A program made the position numbers and the translations under genes. The notes beneath the pieces are model-generated. The model was not told the DNA's origin and ran no database searches. It saw only the letters and a list, made by a program, of their open reading frames with translations. A stretch of DNA of 43,402 nt from a virus, in the IMG/VR virus record IMGVR_UViG_3300003322_000444, positions 1-43,402 of that record. The stretch is one strand, 5' to 3'. Below are positions 13,852 through 21,942 of the stretch, one piece after another (position 1 is the stretch's first letter; every line of letters starts with the position of its first letter).

Positions 13852-14039
13852 GCGCGGGTGGCGTTCGGGCGCTGTTGCTGGTGGCGCTGCTTCAGTCTTG
13901 GGTCGGGATCGGGTTGGCTGTCGGCAGCCTCTGGGCGCACGGCTTGCCCATGGTCATCGTCATGAACGCGGCCGGAGTCTTCATGGCCGCGTGTGGCCTG
14001 GCGTCCACGATCATCATGTTCCGGACGGACCGGTCATGA
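13848..14039 (+). CDS. Small two-span membrane protein (63 aa)
   Basis: GTG at 13848 overlaps the TGA of the previous gene. Two hydrophobic segments (residues ~7-26 and 31-55) are separated by a short turn containing His and Pro, and the protein ends RTDRS. The paired small membrane genes may form a complex. Unknown function. Confidence 0.65.
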   Translation: MSAGGVRALLLVALLQSWVGIGLAVGSLWAHGLPMVIVMNAAGVFMAACGLASTIIMFRTDRS

Positions 14040-14434
14040 GCATCGTCGGCAAGTGGGTGTGGATCCCGGGAGCGCCGAAGACCAAGGGCTCCCTGGAGCA
14101 CCGCGGCCACGGGCAGATGAAGGAGTCTGTGGTTGGCTCGAAACAGTGGCGGATGCTTATGGCCGAGCGCTTTCGGGCGGCTCACAAGGGGGCAGCGCCG
14201 CTCGTGGGCGGCGTGGGGGTTGAGGCGTACTTCATCATGCCGACCGTGGACGTCACGGTTGCGCGTACCGGCGACCTGGACAAGTTGTTGCGCAACGTCC
14301 TGGACGCTCTCCAGGACGCCGGCGTGGTGACGGATGACGTGCAGGTGGGTGAGATCAAGGCGGTCAAGAGGGCAGTCCGCGCCGACCTCCCGCACGCCGG
14401 AGTGCATGTGCGGATTCGGTACTGGGAGCCGTGA
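14036..14434 (+). CDS. rusA: RusA-like Holliday junction resolvase (132 aa)
   Basis: The signature GDLDKLLRNVLDALQDAGVV followed by TDDVQV is the RusA motif with the catalytic acidic residues; the N-terminus (VWIPGAPKTKGS) is the usual first strand of the family. RusA-type enzymes cut four-way and branched DNA during replication and before packaging. Length fits the family (about 120-140). ATG at 14036 overlaps the previous stop. Confidence 0.9.
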   Translation: MSIVGKWVWIPGAPKTKGSLEHRGHGQMKESVVGSKQWRMLMAERFRAAHKGAAPLVGGVGVEAYFIMPTVDVTVARTGDLDKLLRNVLDALQDAGVVTDDVQVGEIKAVKRAVRADLPHAGVHVRIRYWEP

Positions 14435-14937
14435 TGGCCACCGAACTAGCGCCGGGAGCGTATGAGCGGCGATGGGCTACGAACGTCGTCGACGGCGGGC
14501 CGGACGTGCTCAGCCCGCGCGGCACAATCGTGCTGGAGCCGACTCGCAAGCAACTGGCCGCCGGCGTGCGCATGCTGGTGGTCGATGACACGACGTGCGC
14601 CAATGCGCGAGACTTGCGCGCCCTGGCCGATCGGCACGGTTGGAGCACGGTCTTCACGCGGTCGCGCTATCAGACCGCGGTGGCGACGCAGGGCAAGCGC
14701 AAGGGGCAGCGTCACGACGTGGAGACTGTCGCGCTGCGGCTGTGGAGCGTCGAGCGCGCAATGGTCGGCTACGCGGCGTGGGAGTTCGATGTGGAGCGCG
14801 GCGGGCCGTGGGCGTTCGAGTCCGCCGCGCTGGCCCGAGTGATCTCGTGGTCACCGCGGCGGATCGAGCCCCCGGTACGGTGGGGGTGGGAGCAGATGAA
14901 GGCCATGATCATGCTGGTGACAGAAAGGGCGGGATGA
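14434..14937 (+). CDS. Hypothetical protein (167 aa)
   Basis: The protein starts MATELAPGAYERRWATNVVD. It has an alpha/beta pattern with strands at LVVDDTTCANARDLRALADR and a Trp-rich C-terminus (SWSPRRIEPPVRWGWEQM). The middle (TVFTRSRYQTAVATQGKRKG) is basic. No known family. It sits between RusA and small membrane/zinc genes, with TGATG overlap. Confidence 0.65.
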   Translation: MATELAPGAYERRWATNVVDGGPDVLSPRGTIVLEPTRKQLAAGVRMLVVDDTTCANARDLRALADRHGWSTVFTRSRYQTAVATQGKRKGQRHDVETVALRLWSVERAMVGYAAWEFDVERGGPWAFESAALARVISWSPRRIEPPVRWGWEQMKAMIMLVTERAG

Positions 14938-15137
14938 CGATGGTCAAGTGGATCGTGATAGGGGTGGCGCTGCTGGTGCTGCCCATCGGCTTCGTGCTGG
15001 TGAGCGCGGGCATCGGGCAGGCGCACACGCAGAGCACGGGGGATTGGGTGGTCGGCGTGATCGGGCTGGACATGCTGGCCGCGCTCGGCGCCGGTGCCCG
15101 GCCGCGTCGTCGGCGTACGCGCAAGGCGGTGCGGTAA
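14934..15137 (+). CDS. Small membrane protein with basic tail (67 aa)
   Basis: ATG at 14934 overlaps the upstream TGA. Hydrophobic segments lie at residues ~5-25 and ~38-53, followed by the basic tail RPRRRRTRKAVR. The first segment could be a signal anchor. Unknown function; it overlaps the next gene by one base (TAATG). Confidence 0.65.
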   Translation: MTMVKWIVIGVALLVLPIGFVLVSAGIGQAHTQSTGDWVVGVIGLDMLAALGAGARPRRRRTRKAVR

Positions 15138-15601
15138 TGGGGTCGGACGTCTGGGCCGATGTCGCTGAAGCACTTCAGCGCGCGGCCGACGCCATCAACC
15201 GAGCGCTACGCGAGAAGATGCCGCTGGCGCCGCATGAGCACATCTGGGGCGCGACGGGGATGTGCGCAGTGCCAGGGTGTGGCCGACTGTCGCGCGTGGC
15301 GAAGATCATGCAAGAGGACTACACCCGCGTGGACTGGGATCGGATTCAGCGCGAGCGCGACGTAACGACGTTCATGATTCCGCGTCTCGTGTGCATTCAT
15401 TGCGGCGGTGTGCGCACCATGTCGGAGCGCTACCGCAATGCTGCTCCAGATCAGGTGACGCACATCAAGGCGACGTGTTTGGACTGCGGCGGCCGGGCGG
15501 ACTTTGTGCAGTATCCGGACGGAAAGGTTGACCTGGTTACGTCGAACCCGTCAACGTCAACGTCTGTTGACGACCCGTCAACAGACGCCCGAGGGAATTG
15601 A
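15137..15601 (+). CDS. Zinc-binding hypothetical protein (154 aa)
   Basis: Two metal-binding candidates are visible: HEHIWGATGMCAVPGCGRLS and the pair CIHCGG...CLDCGG later, the latter a zinc ribbon. The C-terminus (NPSTSTSVDDPSTDARGN) is low complexity and is encoded by a DNA inverted repeat (15562-15586). The gene directly precedes the terminase small subunit and may assist packaging or regulate late transcription; this is from position only. Confidence 0.65.
   Translation: MGSDVWADVAEALQRAADAINRALREKMPLAPHEHIWGATGMCAVPGCGRLSRVAKIMQEDYTRVDWDRIQRERDVTTFMIPRLVCIHCGGVRTMSERYRNAAPDQVTHIKATCLDCGGRADFVQYPDGKVDLVTSNPSTSTSVDDPSTDARGN
15562..15586. repeat. Perfect 10-bp inverted repeat upstream of the terminase genes
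   Basis: GTCTGTTGAC (15562-15571) and GTCAACAGAC (15577-15586) flank GACCC, within the last codons of the upstream gene and just before the terS ribosome site (GAGGGAA). The arms contain TTGAC/GTCAA as in the phage operator, with five rather than two spacer bases. It may be an operator or an mRNA hairpin. Confidence 0.6.
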
Positions 15602-15603
15602 TC

Positions 15604-16170
15604 ATGTACTCGCACGAGAAGTGCACGGCCACGGCACGGCGGACAGGGCATCGTTGTGGTCGCTGGCCGCTCAAGGGAGCCACCGTCTGCAACTCCCACG
15701 GTGCGCGCGCGCCGCAAGTACGCGCCAAGGCCGCGCGCAACGTCGCGGAGTCTGAAGTTCGCCTGACGGCCGCGCGCGTACTCCAGGAGCGCGGCCCGGT
15801 CGTCGACCCCCTGGAACAGCTCCAGCTCCTGGCCGGCCGGGCACTCGCATGGGAGCAGGCTCTGGCCGAGCGCGTGGACATGAACAAGCTGCGGTATGGC
15901 TCGAACTTGGGCACCGAGCAGGTACGCGCTGAGGTGCAGCTCCTGACGCAGGCGATGCAGGAGACGCGTACCGTGCTCGCGATCATCGCCAAGCTCAACA
16001 TCGATGAGCGGTTGATCGCCATCGAGAAGAACAAGGCGGACATGGTGTTCCGGGCGATCCAGGCGGCGCTGGTGGCGGCTGGTGTCACCGGCCCGGCGCA
16101 GACGGCGGCGCTCCAGACCGCCGGCCGCGAGCTCAGGGTGATCCAGGGCGGTAAAGCCGCGGGATACTAG
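15604..16170 (+). CDS. terS: Putative terminase small subunit (188 aa)
   Basis: The N-terminal zinc motif has the C...RTGHRC...GATVCNSHGARAPQV pattern common in actinophage proteins encoded just upstream of terL. The rest is helical (LEQLQLLAGRALAWEQALAE, later MVFRAIQAALVAAGVT), suitable for a ring-forming DNA-recognition subunit. ATG at 15604 has AGGGAA upstream; TTG at 15598 is a less likely start. Assignment rests on motif and position, two genes before terL. Confidence 0.7.
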   Translation: MYSHEKCTATARRTGHRCGRWPLKGATVCNSHGARAPQVRAKAARNVAESEVRLTAARVLQERGPVVDPLEQLQLLAGRALAWEQALAERVDMNKLRYGSNLGTEQVRAEVQLLTQAMQETRTVLAIIAKLNIDERLIAIEKNKADMVFRAIQAALVAAGVTGPAQTAALQTAGRELRVIQGGKAAGY

Positions 16171-16175
16171 CGCCC

Positions 16176-16799
16176 ATGAGTCTGCCGTTCCTTACCGTCC
16201 AGCAGCCCGCCAGCCAGGGCAACGACTTCGCGCCCTACTGCCTGTGCTCGCTGATCGAACCCTTGGTGGATGTGAACCTGGACGGCGTGCAGTGGTGGAT
16301 GCCCGACATCCTCCCCGGCGGCACGGTGCTGGGCGGCATCTTCGACTACGCCGGTGACGCGACCCCGGGTGCGCTCCTGCGATCGGCCACCTTCACCGGC
16401 GCCGTGGCGCACCAGTACAACGTCGCTTCGTTCGCACCGCTCCTGCGCGCCATCGGGCAGCGGTTCTACGCGGCCATCTGGACGCCCGACCGCTACGTCT
16501 ACACGTCGGCTGGGGGCTGGGCGCCGGTCAACAACGGCCACCTGCTCCTGCCGGCCGACGACCAGGTGACGCCCCGGCGCAACGGCCGGTTCATCTTCAT
16601 GCCGCCCGGCCTGGCGTACCCGACCGGCTCGGGTGGCGGCCTGTACTACGTCGGCGTGACGTACACCCTGGCCGTTCCGGTGGTCGAGTCGGGCGTCTGG
16701 ACGATCGGTACGCAAGAGCAGCGGTTCGAGGTCGGCGGTCCAGTGGATCGGTTCGTCATCGGCCCGGCTGAGCAGCGCTGGCAGATCGGCGGCCAGTGA
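16176..16799 (+). CDS. DUF4082-like beta-sandwich protein (207 aa)
   Basis: The segment VQWWMPDILPGGTVLGGIFD, then GALLRSATFTG, then FAPLLRAIGQRFYAAIWTPD matches the strand pattern of DUF4082 domains (G-x-R-F-Y...sLW...f...g..Y.v.y...). This is a non-catalytic beta sandwich, probably a virion decoration or fibre component. Its position between terS and terL is unusual. The C-terminal part has repeats of the type W-x-I-G, R-F-x-V-G-G (QRFEVGGPVDRFVIGPAEQR). Confidence 0.6.
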   Translation: MSLPFLTVQQPASQGNDFAPYCLCSLIEPLVDVNLDGVQWWMPDILPGGTVLGGIFDYAGDATPGALLRSATFTGAVAHQYNVASFAPLLRAIGQRFYAAIWTPDRYVYTSAGGWAPVNNGHLLLPADDQVTPRRNGRFIFMPPGLAYPTGSGGGLYYVGVTYTLAVPVVESGVWTIGTQEQRFEVGGPVDRFVIGPAEQRWQIGGQ

Positions 16800-18388
16800 T
16801 GAGTCTCGATCCCGGCTATGACTTGTTCGACATGGTGGCCGAGCTGTGCGAGACGAACGGACTCGGCACGCCGGTGGACGGCGATGCGCTGATCTTCCCC
16901 ACGCCGGGCGACCTGGCCAAGTACATTGACCCGCGCACGGTGCAGACTCCCGCGCTGGACATCCTGGATGCGGCGCTCATCGACGCGGCAAACGGCGTGT
17001 CGCCCCGGCTGATCTTCACGATGCCGCCGCAAGAGGGTAAGTCCCAGCGGGTCAGTCGCACCTTTCCATTGTGGCTACTCTTGCGCAACTCCGACCTGCG
17101 CATCGGCGTCGTCTCCTACGCCCAGACGCTCGCGGTCACGGCGAGCACGCACGTACGCCGGGACATCGAGAGCCATCCAGAGCTGAGGCTGCGCATCGGC
17201 CCCGGCCAGGCGGCCAAGAGTGAATGGACGCTGGACGGCGTGCAGATCGGCCCGTCGATGATCGCTCGTGGCGTCGGGGGCGGGCTCACCGGCAAACCCC
17301 TGGATGTGTTGATCATCGACGACCCTTTCGCCGACCGGAAGCAAGCCGACAGCGAACTGATCAGGCAAAACGTCTGGGACTGGTGGACCGAGGTCGGATC
17401 AGCGCGCCTGGGACCGAACGCCATCGTGGTCGTGATCATGACGCGGTGGCATGAGGACGACCTGGCCGGCCGAATGCTCAAGGACGCGCCGGACATCTGG
17501 CGGCATATCAACATCCCGGCCCGTGCCGACCATGATCCGAACAAAGGTGAGGCGGATATTCTCGGCCGGCGCCCCGGCGAGTACATGGTCTCGGCGCGTG
17601 GCCGTTCACAGCAGGACTGGGAGCAGCGCGAGCGCACGGCCGGGTCGCGCTCCTGGACGGCGCTCTATCAGGGGCGGCCGAGTCCGGGCGACGGCGGCGT
17701 GTTCCGGCGTGCCTGGTGGCGTTTCTATAGCGACAACCGGTACATCGAGCGCGCCAACGGGTCGATGTACATCCCGGGCCAGGTGACCGTGGAGCTGCAC
17801 GTGGACTGCGCGTTCAAGGACATCGAGACGTCGGACTATGTGGCCATGGGTGTCTGGGTGCGTCGCGGCCCGCGGGTCTGGCTGGCCGACCTCGTCAATG
17901 AGCACCTGGACGTCATCGAGACGGTGCAAGAGATCTTGACGCTGCGGGCGAAGTGGCCGCAGATCAACGCGGTCGTGGTCGAGGACAAGGCCAACGGCCC
18001 GGCCGTCATCCAGATCTTGCGACGCAAGGTGCCCGGCGTCATCGAGTACACACCGCTGGACAGCAAGCAGGGACGGGCGTTCGCGGTGACGCCGCTCATC
18101 GAGGCCGGCGATGTCGAGTTGCCCGATCCCCAAATCTTGCCCAAGATCAGCCAACTTTTGGAGCAGTGCGCGAGCTTCCCGGTCGGCGCCCACGACGACC
18201 TGGTGGACCAGATGACGCAGGCGCTCGATCGCATGCTGCTCAAGCCGGCCGGTGACCCGTTCATGCGAGCGTTGCTGGCCGAGCAGGGCGCGGAGATCCT
18301 ATTGGACCGCCCGCAAGGCGCGGCCTGGTCGCCACAGGGCGGCTTTGCCGACAACGCACCGGAGCACATCGGCAACCCGTTCGCGTAG
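16799..18388 (+). CDS. terL: Terminase large subunit (529 aa)
   Basis: The ATPase domain has a Walker A variant MPPQEGKSQR, Walker B VLIIDDPF and the following MTRWHEDDLAGRML. The nuclease domain has VDCAFKDIETSDYVAM, VVEDKANGPAV and GAHDDLVDQMTQA, the RNase H-like acidic triad of packaging nucleases. It drives DNA into the prohead and cuts the concatemer. Length is normal. ATG 16799 overlaps the upstream stop (TGATG). Confidence 0.93.
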   Translation: MSLDPGYDLFDMVAELCETNGLGTPVDGDALIFPTPGDLAKYIDPRTVQTPALDILDAALIDAANGVSPRLIFTMPPQEGKSQRVSRTFPLWLLLRNSDLRIGVVSYAQTLAVTASTHVRRDIESHPELRLRIGPGQAAKSEWTLDGVQIGPSMIARGVGGGLTGKPLDVLIIDDPFADRKQADSELIRQNVWDWWTEVGSARLGPNAIVVVIMTRWHEDDLAGRMLKDAPDIWRHINIPARADHDPNKGEADILGRRPGEYMVSARGRSQQDWEQRERTAGSRSWTALYQGRPSPGDGGVFRRAWWRFYSDNRYIERANGSMYIPGQVTVELHVDCAFKDIETSDYVAMGVWVRRGPRVWLADLVNEHLDVIETVQEILTLRAKWPQINAVVVEDKANGPAVIQILRRKVPGVIEYTPLDSKQGRAFAVTPLIEAGDVELPDPQILPKISQLLEQCASFPVGAHDDLVDQMTQALDRMLLKPAGDPFMRALLAEQGAEILLDRPQGAAWSPQGGFADNAPEHIGNPFA

Positions 18389-18397
18389 GCTTCGGCC

Positions 18398-18631
18398 ATG
18401 ACCGATACCTCATCCCGCCATCCCGCCGTGCTTCAGTACTTCTCGTTCGACCACCTACCGGAGGGCATCCTTCGCAACACCTCTGAGGGGTGCGCGATGC
18501 TCGCATTCGGCATGGCCCACAGCCTCCCCGAGTCACCGGAACTGACCGCGGGGCTGCGCAAGCTGCTGGAGGCGAAGGACTGTTTCGTCCGCGCCGCGCT
18601 GCCGCTCGTGAAGGCACCGGACACCCCGTAG
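18398..18631 (+). CDS. Acb2/Tad1-like cyclic-nucleotide sponge candidate (77 aa)
   Basis: The sequence (HPAVLQYFSFDHLPEGILRN, then ELTAGLRKLLEAKDCFVRAA) matches the small helical-hairpin family I know as Acb2/Tad1 hairpin domain proteins, widespread in actinophages. Characterised members sequester cyclic di- or trinucleotides or gcADPR and so block CBASS or Thoeris immunity. Conserved points seen here are HLP, a small-residue-rich first helix, and LRKLLEAKD in the second. The gene starts ten bases after terL, unusual for an anti-defence gene, which are commonly early. Ligand specificity cannot be read from the sequence. Confidence 0.7.
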   Translation: MTDTSSRHPAVLQYFSFDHLPEGILRNTSEGCAMLAFGMAHSLPESPELTAGLRKLLEAKDCFVRAALPLVKAPDTP

Positions 18632-18661
18632 TACGCTGGCGAGCGTCTGTCACGGACACTG

Positions 18662-18695
18662 GAGCGCTCGACCTACCGCCCTTGGTCGAGCGCTC
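18662..18695. terminator. 12-bp perfect hairpin between the sponge gene and the portal gene
   Basis: GAGCGCTCGACC (18662-18673) pairs with GGTCGAGCGCTC (18684-18695) around a ten-base loop. There is no U-run, so it is an attenuator, processing site or intrinsic terminator of the kind seen in G+C-rich genomes. It separates packaging genes from the portal gene. Confidence 0.6.
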
Positions 18696-18753
18696 TGCCG
18701 TATCCGGCCCCTGTGGACGTACCCTGTGATCATTCAACGGCGGAGGTGGACAC

Positions 18754-21700
18754 GTGGGGCGATCCAGGGCGCGCGCGCGAGCTCAGCGCGGAGTGATCAC
18801 CAAGGCCGTTCCGAGCATCGAGCGGGGTAACCGAACCTCCGTCCCGCAGAAGACTTTCGGACTGCTCGACGCCCTCCAGATGGCCACCGGCCGCACGCCG
18901 TACGGCGATCTCCAGCTCTTCCCCCGCGACCCGCGCGACGACAACGCCTTCGGGCCGAGCGCCCCCCTGCCGAGCGAGCCCCTAGACCGCGCCGCGCCCG
19001 GAAGCGGCCAGCCGGCGCCGCGCGTGTGGCAATACCCGGTGAGCTGGAACCTACCCGGCAACGGCAACCGCGAGGTCCCCTGGCAGGTGTTGCGCGCGTC
19101 GGCCGGCGCGGTGGACGTCATCCGCCAGTGCATCGAGGTCCGCAAGCGCGGCATGCGCGGACTGAAGTGGCGTTGGGGCGTCAGCTCGCAGGCGATTCAA
19201 GACGCGTACGCCAGCGACCCGCGGGCGGGCAAGGAAGACGCCGAGCAGACGCTCCGCGAGAAGTACGCGGGGGAGATCGCCCGGCTGACCGAGTTCTGGG
19301 AGCGCCCCTGGAAGTCCAACGGCTGGAAGTTCGGCCAGTGGATCAACGCCGTCATGGAAGAAATCATCGTTCTCGACGCGCTGCCGATCTACCCGCGGCG
19401 CGCCCTGGCCGGCAACGTGATGGACCTGGAGGTCCTGGACGGCTCGACGATCAAGCCACTCCTGGATGTGCAGGGCCGACGCCCGCTGGCGCCGTTCGCG
19501 GCGTTCCAGCAGATCCTGTACGGCTTCCCGCGCGGCGAGTATCGCGCAGTCGGTGCCGAAGCGGACGAGCTGGGCAACATCGTCAACCTGCCGGGCGGTC
19601 TGTCGTCGGCCGAGCTGGTGTACCACGTCGAGAACACGCGTACGCACTCGCCGTACGGTCTCTCGCAGGTGGAGAACGCGCTGATCAGTGCGCGACTTTA
19701 CCTGAAGCGCCAGGGCTGGATGTTGGCCGAGTACGAGGACGGCTCGACGCCGCTCACGTGGATCGGACCGCCGGAGAATCCCGCGCTGGCCGAGAAGTTC
19801 ACTCCCACCGTGCGCCGGGAGTGGGAGGACGGGCTCAACGCCGAACTGAGCGGTAACACGCGGCGCCGGGCGCGGGCCAAGGTGCTGCCGCCCGGCTGGA
19901 CCGCCACCCAGACGCAGAGCGTGGACGAGCGGTACAAGCCGGAGTACGACATTCACTTGATCAAGCTCGTGTGCGGTCACCTCGGCGTACCGATCAGCGA
20001 ATTGGGCTACTCCGAGGCCAAGGGACTGGGCACGAGCGGTTATCACGAGGGCATGGCCAACGTGGCGGCCAAGGTGGGGGACCGGCCCGATGTCGCCGTA
20101 CTCACTGAATTGATCTTGGATCTGTCGCGCGACCTGCTCGACGCGCCCCGGGAGCTGGAGTTCCAGTTCATCGACCCGGCGGCCGACGATGCCGCCACGC
20201 TCAACACGGTCCAAGACCTTCAGTTCAAGCGCGGCGCCATCACTCTGAACGACCAGCGGCGCGCCATCGGCATGGCGCTGTACGACTTCCCCGAGGCGGA
20301 CATGCCCATGATCGTGGGGGCCGGTCCACAGGGTGTGATCTTCCTGGAGGGGCTGCACGACCAGGTGGCCGCCCAGAATCAGATGGCGCTCCTTACTCAG
20401 TCGTCCACGATCCAGCAGGGGGCCGATGAGGCGAGCGCGGCGGCCGACGAGGCGCAAGCCGCGCCGGAAGAGGGTGACGAGAGCGGCGATGCGGCGCCGG
20501 CCGATGACGTCGAGAAGGCGATCATGCCGGACGAGGCAGAACGCCGGCGTGCGGAGATCCAAGCGTTCCGGCGCTGGCACCGTCGCGTCGGCCCCGGCAC
20601 GCCGGCGCGGCCGTTCGCGTTCAAGTACTGCGAACCGGCGGATATGGACTATCTGGCCGAGCTGCCGAAGCTGGCCACGTTCGACGGCTGGATCTGGGTC
20701 GCCGATGAGGACCTGGAGCTGTTCCTGGAGGCCGACCTCATCAAGGGTGACGGGTGGCGCAAGTTGGCTCGCGACTCGCGCGGCCGATGGATGAAACTCT
20801 CCTCCATCAGCGATGTTGCGCTGGGTCCGGACAAGCCGGCCAAGGACGTCCTGGACATGTTGCGCCGTGAGGCGCGCCGCCGAACGCACGGGCGCAAGCA
20901 TCCTGCGACCGCTGAGGGTGCGCACGCCGCAGTCCGGGACCTCGTCGCCGATGAGGCGAGAGGTGACGATTTCGTCAAGCTTCACGCGGTCAGGGGCCGC
21001 ATGACGGGAACGCATGCCGAACAGACCGCCGCGCTCACGGCGGCTCATGAGCGCGGCCTGATCACGATGGAGCCCTACCCGAACCGGAACAGCCTGTCGT
21101 CCGAGGACCATGCGGCCGCGGTCCCGCTGGGCGGCGAACCTCGGCACATGGCGGCACAGGTTCCGCTCGATGTCCAGCGCGGTACGCCGGAGAGCCCCGC
21201 CGGTCGCGCGTTCGGCACACTGAGCGAGAACGCGGGCTGGGCGGACGACAAGCCGCGTGCGTCGCGCGTATCGAGGGCGCCGAAGGCGGCCGAGGTGCGG
21301 CCCAGCGCGGCTGAGCATCTGTCGGCCATCCGGGGCATGAGCAGCCGTGAGGAGATCCGCAGCTACCTGGAGGGCATCAAGAGCAAGGCGGAACTGCGGT
21401 CGATCATCGACGAGCGCGACAAGGGCGCCGAGTTTCCGCTGAAGCACTCGGCTACGGCCGCCCAGATCAGGGCCGACCTGTTGCGACAGGAAGGCGTTCG
21501 GTTGGACTCTGACGCGCTGCGCAACAGCCGGGCCAGTGACTCCTCGTACCGCTCGCTGGCCGACCATCCGGCCGCGGTCGTGCGCGGGTCGGGCTCCGGA
21601 CTCACCGATACCGCCGTCGAGCACGGCAGCACCGGCGGCGCGCTGGCGGCCGGGAGTCGGGAAGGCGTACGCGAGGCGGCGCGCGCCCTGGGCGGCACGC

Positions 21701-21942
21701 CGTACCAGGACGTCTCGGCGGCCGACGTGCTCGGCCGGATCCCCGGAACCAAGAAACAGCGGGTGGCTTTGCTGGAGCGGATGTTCCAGGACCGGGACAT
21801 CAACCTGACCGCGGAGGACACGGTCGATCCGGCCGAGCTGATGGCCAGGGTCCGCTCTGGAGATCCGAGCGTGCGGTTGCGGATCTCTGAGTACCGGCCG
21901 GCGAGCGACAAGAGCGTAGAGGCTGACCAGGGAAAAGCGTGA
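18754..21942 (+). CDS. Portal protein with a long C-terminal extension (1062 aa)
   Basis: Residues ~90-560 fit actinophage portals: WQVLRASAGAVDVIRQCIEV, KRGMRGLKWRWG, the long helix-rich middle with YHVENTRTHSPYGLSQVENA, and the C-terminal QAFRRWHRRVGPG region. The portal ring forms the DNA channel. Usual portals have 450-600 residues; here about 400 further residues follow RDSRGRWMKL (673-682), with no recognised domain but alternating charged helices. That motif recurs in other structural proteins of this phage. GTG at 18754 has a strong GGAGGTGG site. Confidence 0.85.
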   Translation: MGRSRARARAQRGVITKAVPSIERGNRTSVPQKTFGLLDALQMATGRTPYGDLQLFPRDPRDDNAFGPSAPLPSEPLDRAAPGSGQPAPRVWQYPVSWNLPGNGNREVPWQVLRASAGAVDVIRQCIEVRKRGMRGLKWRWGVSSQAIQDAYASDPRAGKEDAEQTLREKYAGEIARLTEFWERPWKSNGWKFGQWINAVMEEIIVLDALPIYPRRALAGNVMDLEVLDGSTIKPLLDVQGRRPLAPFAAFQQILYGFPRGEYRAVGAEADELGNIVNLPGGLSSAELVYHVENTRTHSPYGLSQVENALISARLYLKRQGWMLAEYEDGSTPLTWIGPPENPALAEKFTPTVRREWEDGLNAELSGNTRRRARAKVLPPGWTATQTQSVDERYKPEYDIHLIKLVCGHLGVPISELGYSEAKGLGTSGYHEGMANVAAKVGDRPDVAVLTELILDLSRDLLDAPRELEFQFIDPAADDAATLNTVQDLQFKRGAITLNDQRRAIGMALYDFPEADMPMIVGAGPQGVIFLEGLHDQVAAQNQMALLTQSSTIQQGADEASAAADEAQAAPEEGDESGDAAPADDVEKAIMPDEAERRRAEIQAFRRWHRRVGPGTPARPFAFKYCEPADMDYLAELPKLATFDGWIWVADEDLELFLEADLIKGDGWRKLARDSRGRWMKLSSISDVALGPDKPAKDVLDMLRREARRRTHGRKHPATAEGAHAAVRDLVADEARGDDFVKLHAVRGRMTGTHAEQTAALTAAHERGLITMEPYPNRNSLSSEDHAAAVPLGGEPRHMAAQVPLDVQRGTPESPAGRAFGTLSENAGWADDKPRASRVSRAPKAAEVRPSAAEHLSAIRGMSSREEIRSYLEGIKSKAELRSIIDERDKGAEFPLKHSATAAQIRADLLRQEGVRLDSDALRNSRASDSSYRSLADHPAAVVRGSGSGLTDTAVEHGSTGGALAAGSREGVREAARALGGTPYQDVSAADVLGRIPGTKKQRVALLERMFQDRDINLTAEDTVDPAELMARVRSGDPSVRLRISEYRPASDKSVEADQGKA

